Source: Prevotella melaninogenica ATCC 25845 (GTDB taxonomy: Bacteria > Bacteroidota > Bacteroidia > Bacteroidales > Bacteroidaceae). Taken from it: a stretch of 64,000 nucleotides of DNA. Made by a program: the position numbers and the translations under genes. The notes beneath the pieces were generated by a model. The model was given only the letters and a program-made list of their open reading frames with translations. It had not been told where the DNA came from and searched no databases. Location: contig NC_014370.1 in NCBI RefSeq assembly GCF_000144405.1, positions 625,501 through 689,500 on the forward strand, in the 5' to 3' direction. Shown one piece after another: positions 27,525 to 35,966 of this stretch (position 1 is the stretch's first letter; the number at the start of each line of letters is the position of its first letter).

Positions 27525-28157
27525 ATGAAAAAGATTATATATATAATAGCTGTGTGTCTGACAATGGGAGTACTCTCCAGTTGTACCAAGTATAACTTTG
27601 ATGACACAGGTCTTGCTAATGGTAAGCACGATATGACGATGTGGGAATACTTCAAAGGCGATAGCTATAACTGGGATTCTCTTTGCGTGATGACTGAGCG
27701 TGCAGGTTTAGTTTCTCTTTTCCAAGGTACAAGTCAGTATGGCAAGAACTTCACGTTCTTTGGTCCTACCAATCATAGTATCAATCGTTATCTCTATGAT
27801 AATGGAATGACGAGAGTGTCAGATATTCCTGTTGCTGACTGTAAGAAGTTTATCTTAAATTGTGTTTTACCTAACAAGCGAGTGATGCTTGATGATTTTA
27901 AGGAAGGTGTTAAATCTTCTGATGTATCAACACCAATCGGTAAGGGTGGTGAGACAGTAGAGATGGCTTCTGGTAATCAGTTGTGGATTTATACATTCCG
28001 TGAGTCTTACAACAGTGTTCCTGGTGCTGGACCGTTGCGTATCCACTTGGTTTCCCCAACGACCACCAAGACTTCTGACGTTGCTTCATGTAATATTGAA
28101 ACAAACACAGGAGTGGTTCACTCACTTGTTTATGACTTCAACTTAACCGACTTTTAA
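27525..28157 (+). CDS. Fasciclin (FAS1)-like lipoprotein
   Basis: The 210-residue lipoprotein has lipobox GVLSSC (Cys20). A FAS1-like fold is suggested by MTERAGLVSLFQGTSQYG, FTFFGPTNHSINRYLYDNG and CKKFILNCVLPNKRVMLDDF, matching the FAS1 H1 block (T.F.PTN.A) and following helix. The second conserved block (N..V.VHSLVYDFNL) ends the protein. Fasciclin lipoproteins often accompany SusC/SusD pairs in Bacteroidota; their ligand is unknown. It starts 41 bp after the SusD-like gene and is followed 2 bp later by the next lipoprotein. Confidence 0.75.
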   Translation: MKKIIYIIAVCLTMGVLSSCTKYNFDDTGLANGKHDMTMWEYFKGDSYNWDSLCVMTERAGLVSLFQGTSQYGKNFTFFGPTNHSINRYLYDNGMTRVSDIPVADCKKFILNCVLPNKRVMLDDFKEGVKSSDVSTPIGKGGETVEMASGNQLWIYTFRESYNSVPGAGPLRIHLVSPTTTKTSDVASCNIETNTGVVHSLVYDFNLTDF

Positions 28158-28159
28158 AA

Positions 28160-28633
28160 ATGAAAAAGATGAAGAAAGGAATCGCATTGCTATGCCTTAT
28201 GGCCCTTACAATAGGTTTTATGGTATCATGTAGCAAAATGGATGTTGGCTATCTGAGAACAACGGGAGCATCTTTTACTCCCGATTCTCTTAATGCCTTC
28301 CATAACGTCGATGCAACGAGTGAGCGTGGTATCAATAAGTTACCATTCGTTTCAACACGTATCCAAGGTGTTGCAGGTACTAACCCTATCAATTATGAGT
28401 TGTCAGGAGTTAAGGCTGACAATCAGGAACAAGCACAGTTGTTTATGAAACTCTATAAGGAGGGCAAGATTTCTGTTACCGGTGGTCTGATTGTTGTCAC
28501 ACAAGAAGCTACGCAACAGTTGGCAAACGGCAGATATCGTCTCTCTCTTAAGGTGTATAATCAAGACCATGAGGTAGTATTGGAAAACATCTTTAAGGTG
28601 GTAGTAACAGATGATGAACTGCCTGTCGAGTAA
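28160..28633 (+). CDS. Lipoprotein of unknown function in the SusCD operon
   Basis: The 157-residue protein has lipobox FMVSC (Cys24), then KMDVGYLRTTGASFTPDSLN. A beta-rich body follows, containing LPFVSTRIQGVAGTNPINYE and a C-terminal strand region NGRYRLSLKVYNQDHEVVLE. I do not recognise a family with certainty; similar short lipoproteins accompany fasciclin proteins in SusCD loci (DUF5007-like is possible). It is probably a surface-exposed accessory ligand-binding protein. The gap of 165 bp to the next gene holds complementary segments CAGCATTGA (28671) and TCAATGCTG (28727), a possible weak hairpin. Confidence 0.75.
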   Translation: MKKMKKGIALLCLMALTIGFMVSCSKMDVGYLRTTGASFTPDSLNAFHNVDATSERGINKLPFVSTRIQGVAGTNPINYELSGVKADNQEQAQLFMKLYKEGKISVTGGLIVVTQEATQQLANGRYRLSLKVYNQDHEVVLENIFKVVVTDDELPVE

Positions 28634-28798
28634 TTTCGATAAAGGTATATTGTAGATGTATATACTACGTTCAGCATTGACTTTAAGCGTATTCCTCTCA
28701 TGTATTAAAAAGATAGATATGAATAAAATCAATGCTGTAAGTAGGATACAGTTTAATGAATAGATTGAATAAAATAATCCATTAAAAACAGATTAAAT

Positions 28799-30127
28799 AT
28801 GAAAAGAAGAAGATATATCTTACTGCTTGTATGTCTTTTGATGATGGCAGTACAGCTTCGTGCACAGCAGGGTACAGAAGCAGCAAATGGTATAAAGTTC
28901 TTTAAGGGAACTTTCAGTGAAGCTTTGGTAAAAGCTAAGCAAGAGAATAAAATTCTGTTTGTTGACTTCTACGCAGTGTGGTGTGTTCCTTGTAAGAAGA
29001 TGGCAAAGACAGTTTTCACACAAGAGGAAGTTGGAAAGTATTTCAATGAACACTTTATCAGTCTGCAGTTAGATGCAGAGAAGGGTGAGAATGTTGATAT
29101 CGCTAAGAACTATAAGGTAGCAGCATATCCAACAGTAGCTTTCATTGCACCAGATGGTAAGGCCTTGTCTGTGAATACAGGTGCGATGGATAAGGATGAA
29201 CTCATGGAGGCTGCTAAGATTGCTGCTGGAGAGAGTGTAAGTTTTGAGGAACTTTACAATAAGTACAAGGCTGATAACAACGACCTTGACGTTCAGCAGC
29301 AACTTCTTCTCAAGGCACCATCTTTCTTGCAGGCGCAGGAGGGTATGGATGCAGATAAGTGGGTAACACGTTTGCAGAAACTTTATAAGAACTATGTAGC
29401 TGCAAAGGCACCATTGAAGCTTATCAATGAGAATGACTATCGTATCATTCTAACATTGGAGGGTGATGAAGATAAGGAGCACAAGCAGTATATGATTGAC
29501 CTTATGAACGACCACCTTGATGACTGGATGAAGAAACTTGGTAAGGCACCTGCCTACTACATTGTTGAGGCTAACGACATCTTTGCCGAGGATATGGCAA
29601 AAGATGGCAACGTGAAGTATAAAGACTATGTAGAGAAAGTTAAGAACCAGTATGCAAAGGCATACGAGGTTGTTGGCTTGACAGGTATTACTCCATACGA
29701 GAAGGCTAAGCTCTACTTTGATGCTCTTTTCAACTTGTATAAGAACAAGGATGTGAATGGCTATGTGAAAGCTATGGAGACCTATTTTGGCAAGATGGAG
29801 AATAACCTCCGTTCAGCCGACTATGGTAAGGCTGCACAGAACCTCTACATGGCTGCAGGCAAGAATCTGAAGGCTAAGGATCATGAGGTAGCTATCAAGT
29901 GGGCTGAGAAAGCTTTGTCACAGGAAGATGCTGTGATGGACCGTGTCAACTATATGGTAATGATAGGTGACTCTTATCGTGAATTGAAGAACTATACCAA
30001 GGCACGTGAATACTATAACCAGGCATTTGCTGAGACACTCCGTTTGGAGAATATGGAGATGCCACAGGCTATGTTGCAGGGTGCAATCAAGCAGAAGCTC
30101 TCTACGCTCGAACTCCTTGAAAAGTAA
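28799..30127 (+). CDS. Exported thioredoxin-domain protein with C-terminal helical region
   Basis: The 442-residue protein has a signal peptide (MKRRRYILLLVCLLMMAVQL, cleavage near RAQ). A thioredoxin domain (about 35-140) follows with active site WCVPC, Cys62 and Cys65, in FVDFYAVWCVPCKKMAKTVF, and cis-Pro in YPTVAFIAPDG. The C-terminal 300 residues are helical and Lys/Ala-rich, with TPR-like pairs (YTKAREYYNQAFAETLRLEN). It probably reduces or isomerises disulphides in periplasmic or surface proteins of the same operon, or in captured peptides. It is 3 bp upstream of the M16 peptidase gene, indicating coupled expression. Confidence 0.9.
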   Translation: MKRRRYILLLVCLLMMAVQLRAQQGTEAANGIKFFKGTFSEALVKAKQENKILFVDFYAVWCVPCKKMAKTVFTQEEVGKYFNEHFISLQLDAEKGENVDIAKNYKVAAYPTVAFIAPDGKALSVNTGAMDKDELMEAAKIAAGESVSFEELYNKYKADNNDLDVQQQLLLKAPSFLQAQEGMDADKWVTRLQKLYKNYVAAKAPLKLINENDYRIILTLEGDEDKEHKQYMIDLMNDHLDDWMKKLGKAPAYYIVEANDIFAEDMAKDGNVKYKDYVEKVKNQYAKAYEVVGLTGITPYEKAKLYFDALFNLYKNKDVNGYVKAMETYFGKMENNLRSADYGKAAQNLYMAAGKNLKAKDHEVAIKWAEKALSQEDAVMDRVNYMVMIGDSYRELKNYTKAREYYNQAFAETLRLENMEMPQAMLQGAIKQKLSTLELLEK

Positions 30128-30130
30128 ACA

Positions 30131-32989
30131 ATGACTATGTTCAAGAATATCATTAAATGCCTATCGAGCATGCCAGTGGCACTGCTCATAGGCTTTTTGT
30201 TTTCCCCCTTTAGTCCTGCCAATGCGCAGATGAATGGATTGCGAAAGGGAAAACTGGCAAATGGGCTTACTTATTATATCTATAATGATGGTTCTGCTAC
30301 TGGTGAGGCACAATACTACCTCTACCAGAATGTAGGTGCTATCTTAGAGAATGATGAGGAAATGGGATTGGCGCACGTGTTGGAGCACTTGGCTTTCAAT
30401 ACGACAGACCATTTCCCTAATGGTGTGATGAACTTCCTTCGCAGTAATAACCTTAATGACTTTGAGGCTTTCACTGGTGTTGATGATACGCGTTATGCGG
30501 TTCATAACGTACCAACCAATGATGCGAAGCTTAATGAGAATATGCTTTGGGTGCTCCGTGACTGGTGCCATGGCGTCAAGATGACCCCTAAAGACATTGA
30601 AAAGGAACGTGGTATTATCCTTGAGGAATGGCGTCATCGTTCGGGAGTAGACCGTCGTCTGACAGATGCCATTGCACCTGTTGTTTATAATCATGCTGGC
30701 TATGCTACTCATAATGTGATTGGTTCACAGAAGATATTGGAGACCTTTCAGCAGAAGCAGGTAAAGCTGTTCTATGATAAGTGGTATCGTCCTAATATGC
30801 AGTTTATTGCTGTTATCGGTGATGTTGATGTCGACCAGATGGAAAAGAATATTCAGACGGTCTTCAAGACATTACCTGCTAAGCAAGCACCTGCTGTAAA
30901 TCCACAGACAAGACAGATTCCTGACAATACCACACCACTCTATATGCGTTTCATTGACCCAGAGAACAAGAGTGCTTCTTTTGGTCTTTATCAACGTTAT
31001 GAGGTGAAGGGTAATGCGCCTGAGGAGGACCGAGTACGTCAGTTTATCTTCACTAAGTTTTTCAATACATTGGCTCCAAAGCGTTTTGTGATGTTGAAGA
31101 ATGCTGATAAGGAGAGTTATATTGCCGCTGAGGTGAGTCTATCTCCTTTGGTACGAAACTATTATCAGATGGCATGGGACATGGTTCCCTATCAGGGTAA
31201 TGAACAGAAGGCGCTTCAGCAGATGTTAGCTGTACGTGATAACTTGCGCGACCAGGGCTTTACTGCAACTGAGTTCAATGCTGAGAAGGAGAAGATGTAC
31301 AATGGAATGAAGGATGTCCTCGAAGCAAAGGGACTGGGAACACCAGACAATGCTTTGATGCTTTTCCGTCAGAACTTCCTCTATGATATTCCTGTACAAG
31401 ACTTCCGCGGACAGATTAACCGTAACCTCGAGACTTTGGTTGAGTTAGAGGTTGAGGACATGAATGCTTGGATGAAGTCATTGCTCAATGATAATAACCT
31501 CGCTTTTGTCACTTATTCTAAGTCGCAGAGTGAGATGAATATCACTGAGAATGATCTTATGGCTGCATTGAAGGCAAAGAGTTCATTCAGCGATATGGCT
31601 CGTGCTGATGGTATGAAGCCTATCAGTCAGTTGATTGACTTCCCTCTGACAGGAGGAAAGATTGTTTCTGAGAAGCAGTTAAAGACTTTGCAGGCAAAGG
31701 AGTGGACACTCTCTAATGGTGCAAAAGTTCTTTATCGTAACGTTCCAGAACTGAGTGGTAAGTTCCTCTTTGCAGGTTCTGCAGAGGGAGGTAAGTCTAT
31801 TGTCCCAGCACAAGAACTTGCTAACTATAATGCAATGCGTTCACTCTTGATGCAGTCAGGTGTATATAATTACAACCGAAATCAGTTGGCGCAGTGGCTA
31901 CAGGGCAAGGACATCAATCTTTCCCTCTCGTTGGAAGACTACAGTGATGGTATCGGTGGTAATGCACCTGTTGACAAGGCTGACGATTTCTTCAGCTATC
32001 TGTATTTGATTCTGTCACGTCAGAACTTCTCTAAGTCAGCCTTTGACAAGTATATCCAGCGTAATCTCTACGTCTACGAGAACCGTGCAACAACAGGTAT
32101 GGCTGCTGTACAGGATTCTATCCAGCAGTTGCTCTATCCAGTTAGTGCGATGAATCCACGTCAGGATGAGGCTTTCTTTAAGTCAGTTCAGTTTGATAAG
32201 TTACAGGAACAGTTCCAAGCACACCTTGGTGATGCATCACGTTTTACCTATTGTCTTATTGGTGATATTCCAGAAGCAAAGGCAAAAGAGTTGGTGCTTC
32301 GCTATATAGGTTCTCTCAAGGGTGAAGGTAAGCCTGTGAAGACAACTATCCAGCCAATGGATTTCTCGTCATCTACGCCTGTTATCAAGCGTACTTTCGA
32401 GACGGAAACAGAAGGTGGTATGGCAGAGATTGAGATTTCATTTGCCAATAAGCAGAAACTTTCTGAGCGTGAGCAAGCTGCTCTGGAGGTGATGCGTGGA
32501 CTCTTGGAGCGTCGTTATTTTGATGTGTTGCGTGAGAAAGAACACCTTACTTATACCGTAGGTGTACAGAGCAACTATACTTCACAGCCAGTAGCTGGCG
32601 AGAGCCTTAATATTCATCTTTCTACTGCGAAAGAGAATGCTGATAAAGCTGTTAGCCTTGTTTATAGTATTCTTGATGATGTGAAGGCTGGCCGTTTCAC
32701 TGCAGATGAGTTCAAGGCTGCAATGGTACCTTTGGCTGTTGATGAGGAACAGTCTGGTGCAGCATCACAGTCAAACAGTGACCCATCAGTTTGGATGGCT
32801 TTATTGAATATCTATGCTGAGACGGGCAACGAGCTATCTCCAAATGATAATGCCGCTTCCGCACCAGTATTCAAGACACTTACACCACAAGATATCACAG
32901 CTGTGGCTATGAAAGTGATGACAAATGCTAAGCAGCGTGAGATTATTGTTAAGCCTGCTGCACAGGAAGGTAAACACACCTTTAAGTAA
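30131..32989 (+). CDS. Exported M16-family zinc peptidase (insulinase/pitrilysin type)
   Basis: The 952-residue protein has a signal peptide (to about residue 33, PANAQ). The inverted zinc motif HxxEH is AHVLEHLAFN (His82, Glu85, His86). The distal Glu lies in the conserved RGIILEEWRHRSG region near residue 155-165. Four M16 repeats are expected and the length fits. The second half keeps the substrate-chamber R/Y-type segment LREKEHLTYTVGVQSNY. M16 enzymes cleave short unfolded peptides, which fits degradation of oligopeptides brought in by the SusC/SusD-like pair. A strong terminator ends the operon. Confidence 0.93.
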   Translation: MTMFKNIIKCLSSMPVALLIGFLFSPFSPANAQMNGLRKGKLANGLTYYIYNDGSATGEAQYYLYQNVGAILENDEEMGLAHVLEHLAFNTTDHFPNGVMNFLRSNNLNDFEAFTGVDDTRYAVHNVPTNDAKLNENMLWVLRDWCHGVKMTPKDIEKERGIILEEWRHRSGVDRRLTDAIAPVVYNHAGYATHNVIGSQKILETFQQKQVKLFYDKWYRPNMQFIAVIGDVDVDQMEKNIQTVFKTLPAKQAPAVNPQTRQIPDNTTPLYMRFIDPENKSASFGLYQRYEVKGNAPEEDRVRQFIFTKFFNTLAPKRFVMLKNADKESYIAAEVSLSPLVRNYYQMAWDMVPYQGNEQKALQQMLAVRDNLRDQGFTATEFNAEKEKMYNGMKDVLEAKGLGTPDNALMLFRQNFLYDIPVQDFRGQINRNLETLVELEVEDMNAWMKSLLNDNNLAFVTYSKSQSEMNITENDLMAALKAKSSFSDMARADGMKPISQLIDFPLTGGKIVSEKQLKTLQAKEWTLSNGAKVLYRNVPELSGKFLFAGSAEGGKSIVPAQELANYNAMRSLLMQSGVYNYNRNQLAQWLQGKDINLSLSLEDYSDGIGGNAPVDKADDFFSYLYLILSRQNFSKSAFDKYIQRNLYVYENRATTGMAAVQDSIQQLLYPVSAMNPRQDEAFFKSVQFDKLQEQFQAHLGDASRFTYCLIGDIPEAKAKELVLRYIGSLKGEGKPVKTTIQPMDFSSSTPVIKRTFETETEGGMAEIEISFANKQKLSEREQAALEVMRGLLERRYFDVLREKEHLTYTVGVQSNYTSQPVAGESLNIHLSTAKENADKAVSLVYSILDDVKAGRFTADEFKAAMVPLAVDEEQSGAASQSNSDPSVWMALLNIYAETGNELSPNDNAASAPVFKTLTPQDITAVAMKVMTNAKQREIIVKPAAQEGKHTFK

Positions 32990-33013
32990 TTAATGGTAAG
33001 TAAATATAATAAA

Positions 33014-33049
33014 ACAGAGGTGTACCAAGAGTGCACCTCTGTTTTTTTT
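33014..33049 (+). terminator. Intrinsic terminator of the SusCD/M16 operon
   Basis: ACAGAGGTG (33014-33022) pairs with CACCTCTGT (33034-33042), followed by eight T. Confidence 0.93.
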
Positions 33050-33067
33050 GTCTTTGTACAAGATGTA

Positions 33068-33402
33068 CTGAGACCGTTAATAGTCTATTCTATTATTATC
33101 CTCCGACACAGAAAACCTTTTTCTTTTCATACTAACAAACATAGATATGTGTTTGAAAAATCATTACATATTTTCAAACAAAAGCTCTATAAATAACGGC
33201 AAAAAGATGTCTAAAAGGTGGGTTTGTAACCTTCAGGTAATCAGTTAGTTGTAAGGTGGTATAAGAAGATGTGCCTAATTGGACTTCAAAAGGGCGTTAG
33301 TTAGCCCTCAAAAGAGCACCTATTGCAAGTCAATTAGGCTTTTTTTAGAAGCCTAAAGAGCATGTTTTGGATTTGAATCATATGAAAATAGTTTACAAAT
33401 AT
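33068..33402 (+). repeat. Family A element, copy 4 (five 22-bp units, long left flank)
   Basis: Units lie at 33265-33286, 33287-33308, 33309-33330, 33331-33352 and 33353-33374. The left flank has TGTTTGAAAAATCATTACAT (about 33148-33167) and, further out, ATTATTATCCTCCGACA (33091-33107), shared with copies 6 and 7. AAAATAGTTTACAAA (33384-33399) follows the array. It lies in the convergent gap between the M16 and CDF genes. Confidence 0.85.
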
Positions 33403-33477
33403 CGCTTTGTGAGGGGATAGATTGATTGTAGAAGACGAATAGGAATAGTAATAGGAATTACTTTCTCTTGTGTCCAG

Positions 33478-33516
33478 CACTCCCCTCTCTCTCGGAGAGG
33501 GGTTGGGGGAGAGGTC
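33478..33516. repeat. REP-like GC-rich hairpin
   Basis: CCCCTCTC followed by GAGAGGGG with a short loop, then TTGGGGGAGAGG. Its reverse strand would translate as LSPNPSPRERG, the well-known artefact of REP-type sequences found in many bacteria. It abuts the stop of the CDF transporter gene and may act as its terminator. Confidence 0.75.
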
Positions 33517-33517
33517 T

Positions 33518-34447
33518 TTAATAATCCTCTTTATATTTATCCGTCTCAATATAGATATAAATCTTGTACTCAGGGAAAGCGGCACGCATATTCTTCTCGA
33601 TGTCGTTAACCAACTGAGGTGCTTGCGCTTCGTATTCGCTTTTAACATCAATCTTTGCAGTGATAAGGATGTCATTAGGACCGAGGTGAATGGTCTTGAC
33701 GTTGATGAGGCGGTTGATTTCTGTTCTGTTGAATGTCTCTTTGATACGAGTTAAATCCTTCTGCGTGACACTCTCACCAATAAGCAGACTGTAGAACTCA
33801 CGTGCGAGGAAAAGAGCTGCTGCACAGAGGAGTACACCAATCAGTACACCCGAGAGGGCATCATAGAATGGATTACCTGTGAAGTGGGTCAGAAATGTAC
33901 CTCCTAAGGCTATTAGCAGACCAATGACAGCACAACTATCTTCTGCAAAGATGATGAGAATTTCACTGTGACGGCTTTCTCGTAGGAAACGATAAAGTGA
34001 AAGATTGTCCTTGTTCAGTTCCTTAATCTCCTTGAAGGCAACCCTTAGACTGACAGTTTCTACTAAGAGTCCAAAGACAAGAATACCAATGACGAGCCAT
34101 GTGTTCTCCAAGCTGTGTTCTGGGTGAAATAACTTCTCTGCTGCTTCCATGATACCTAATGCACCACCGGCGAAGAACAACATCATTGCAACAACTAAGC
34201 TATAGAAATACTTAGCACGTGCCTGTCCGAACGGATGTTTATCTGATATCTTCGCTGTTGACTGTCGGTTGCCTACTAACAGTAGTATTTCATTGCCACA
34301 ATCTACGATACTATGGATAGACTCATTCAACATTGCAGCTGAGCCAGACACAGCAAAACCAACAAACTTTGATATCGCTACCAAGATGTTTGCACCTAAG
34401 GCAGCGATAACACTCATCATTCCTTCACTTTTCTTTTCCTTTTTCAT
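33518..34447 (-). CDS. Cation diffusion facilitator (CDF) family transporter
   Basis: The 309-residue membrane protein exports divalent metals (Zn, Fe, Co or Mn) in exchange for protons. It has six hydrophobic segments. TM2 holds the metal-site motif as AMLNESIHSIVDCGNEILLL, where the family has HSLxD. The TM5 site is in FYDALSGVLIGVLLCAAALF. A cytoplasmic C-terminal domain (about 215-309) contains IHLGPNDILITAKIDVKSEY. The HSIVD/N-E pattern places it in the CDF branch near FieF/MMT1, but substrate is not predictable. It may be co-transcribed with the upstream lipoprotein gene (34 bp gap). Confidence 0.88.
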   Translation of the reverse strand: MKKEKKSEGMMSVIAALGANILVAISKFVGFAVSGSAAMLNESIHSIVDCGNEILLLVGNRQSTAKISDKHPFGQARAKYFYSLVVAMMLFFAGGALGIMEAAEKLFHPEHSLENTWLVIGILVFGLLVETVSLRVAFKEIKELNKDNLSLYRFLRESRHSEILIIFAEDSCAVIGLLIALGGTFLTHFTGNPFYDALSGVLIGVLLCAAALFLAREFYSLLIGESVTQKDLTRIKETFNRTEINRLINVKTIHLGPNDILITAKIDVKSEYEAQAPQLVNDIEKNMRAAFPEYKIYIYIETDKYKEDY

Positions 34448-34481
34448 ATCCTGTTTTAAGCTTTTTGATATTGGTATATAT

Positions 34482-35303
34482 TTACCAGATGTATTCTGTA
34501 ATGTACTTACTATTTTCCTCTTTGTTATTTTTATTTAGTGTTGTCACCACTTCTTCAATGCGGGTGGGACGTCCTTCCTTATCATACTCCGTTGTCAGTT
34601 GCGACTTAAAATCGAAGTCTTTATCTTTTGAACTGAAGCTATAGCTGCTAATATCTCCTTCCGGAATAACACCCATATAGCCTAAGGTGATGAAGGGGAT
34701 GGGTATCCTTATGCCACTGCCATGCATCCACAAGAAATAGAAGTTGTGGCAGGCTGCCTTCTGCCCAGTCTCTCTGTAGCTGATATTAAATGGTTTATAA
34801 GGGAACATCTTTTCTCCCTTCCATTGGAGGTTGTAGGTTGTTCTGCCACAGATAACATTAGGTGTGTCACGACATACAAGTCTTCGTTTGTTATCGTAGG
34901 TGTATGTGTAGAACTGAGGAATGTCATTTGCTTCTACGATAAGTCCGTTTTTTACTATGTAATAGCTCTTGAAGAGTCTTTCTATCGGGTTCTGATTATG
35001 TTTCTTATGAATGAAAATCGTGTCACCGACGTAGGAGTAGGTGTAATCATCCAAGCTATCTGTACCCACACGCTCTATGATGAGCTGTCCTTTTTGGTTA
35101 CAATAATAGGTGATTGTATCCTTACTCTTCTCCGCTTTCGATGTTACGTCTTTGATAATCGTCAGATAACGATGCAGTTGTTCTCCGTGATAAGTTATCT
35201 CTTCGGCTATTCCAGAAGGAACAGACGAACATGAGAAAAACAAACTAACAGCTATGATAGCTAATAAGAACAGTCTGATGTCTTTGTATAAGTCTTTCTT
35301 CAT
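34482..35303 (-). CDS. Lipoprotein of unknown function
   Basis: The 273-residue lipoprotein has a signal with lipobox SLFFSC (Cys25; MKKDLYKDIRLFLLAIIAVS before it). The body has repeated short beta strands with Tyr-rich hairpins (DTITYYCNQKGQLIIERVG, YTYSYVGDTIFIH, TYTYDNKRRLVCRD, TEYDKEGRPTRIEEVV), similar in rhythm to YD/Rhs-like or DUF4595-type beta repeats. No enzymatic motif is visible. The gene lies upstream of the CDF transporter on the same strand. Function cannot be assigned. Confidence 0.75.
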   Translation of the reverse strand: MKKDLYKDIRLFLLAIIAVSLFFSCSSVPSGIAEEITYHGEQLHRYLTIIKDVTSKAEKSKDTITYYCNQKGQLIIERVGTDSLDDYTYSYVGDTIFIHKKHNQNPIERLFKSYYIVKNGLIVEANDIPQFYTYTYDNKRRLVCRDTPNVICGRTTYNLQWKGEKMFPYKPFNISYRETGQKAACHNFYFLWMHGSGIRIPIPFITLGYMGVIPEGDISSYSFSSKDKDFDFKSQLTTEYDKEGRPTRIEEVVTTLNKNNKEENSKYITEYIW

Positions 35304-35448
35304 TTGTTATTGATAGTTAGGGAGTTTGTTTGTATATGCGGAGTTCTGCAATCTTGAATAATAGATAGTGAGTAGCAGTAAGGGAGACATACTTCCTTTT
35401 CAGAGGGGGAAACGAACTTCTTTAAGTCTTGTTCTTCTACAATCAGCC

Positions 35449-35718
35449 TTACTTCTTTGCAGCCTTCTGTGCCTCCTTCACCATCTTCAGACGTTCCTCA
35501 TAGATAGGACGCCACTTGTTAATCATAGCTTGAAGGTCCTTGCTTCTTTGTTCCAGTTCGCGGTATTCATCCGTGTTTGTTTCTTTGTTCTGGCTTTTTG
35601 TCAGCATCTGTTGCAGCATTAGTTTCTGCTGTTCGTCAGCCTTCTGAAGCTGTGCACCAAGCTTTTCAAGATTCTCCATAAATGCTAATGCACGGTCTAT
35701 ATGATTTTCTTTTTCCAT
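35449..35718 (-). CDS. Small coiled-coil protein, function unknown
   Basis: The start is set at 35718 (MEKENHIDRALAFMENLEKL), giving 89 residues. The longer frame upstream is AT-rich low-complexity sequence crossing the promoter CAAAGTTA at 35754-35761. The product is almost entirely charged helix with heptad-like spacing (LEKLGAQLQKADEQQKLMLQ, YRELEQRSKDLQAMINKW), and a basic end KEAQKAAKK. No signal peptide is seen, so it is likely cytosolic. A short helix-bundle or nucleoid-related role is possible but not supported. Confidence 0.65.
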   Translation of the reverse strand: MEKENHIDRALAFMENLEKLGAQLQKADEQQKLMLQQMLTKSQNKETNTDEYRELEQRSKDLQAMINKWRPIYEERLKMVKEAQKAAKK

Positions 35719-35753
35719 CTTTTGGCTATCTTTTAATGTCTTTTTTATGTGTA

Positions 35754-35761
35754 CAAAGTTA
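35754..35761 (-). promoter_or_regulatory. -7 element for the coiled-coil protein gene
   Basis: CAAAGTTA is TAACTTTG on the minus strand, 36 bp upstream of the start at 35718. Confidence 0.5.
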
Positions 35762-35816
35762 CAGAAAAAGTTCAGTATGACCACCGCTTCCAAATTATTT
35801 TCACGAAGAAAAGAAT

Positions 35817-35880
35817 TTCTTTTCATGAAAAAAAATTTTTTTCTTTGCGTAAATAAATATTTCTTTTCATGAAAATAATT
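35817..35880. repeat. Direct repeats of palindrome TTTTCATGAAAA
   Basis: ATTTCTTTTCATGAAAA occurs twice (about 35816-35832 and 35860-35876), spaced about 44 bp, in the divergent region before the 1248-residue fusion gene. Each contains a perfect or near-perfect 12-bp dyad. A TATCTTTG -7 element (35933-35940) lies between them and that gene, so the pair could be an operator. Confidence 0.6.
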
Positions 35881-35966
35881 CGCAGTTGGTTGTTTTCTTT
35901 CGAATCTTCGTACGTAAGACGGGATTTTATAGTATCTTTGCAAGTAGATAAAAGAATACATTTTAG

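Noticed and set aside
33334-33675. Open frame on the minus strand containing SPNPSPRERG
   Set aside because: It is the translation of the REP-like hairpin and a family A array, overlapping the end of the CDF gene; no coding signature.
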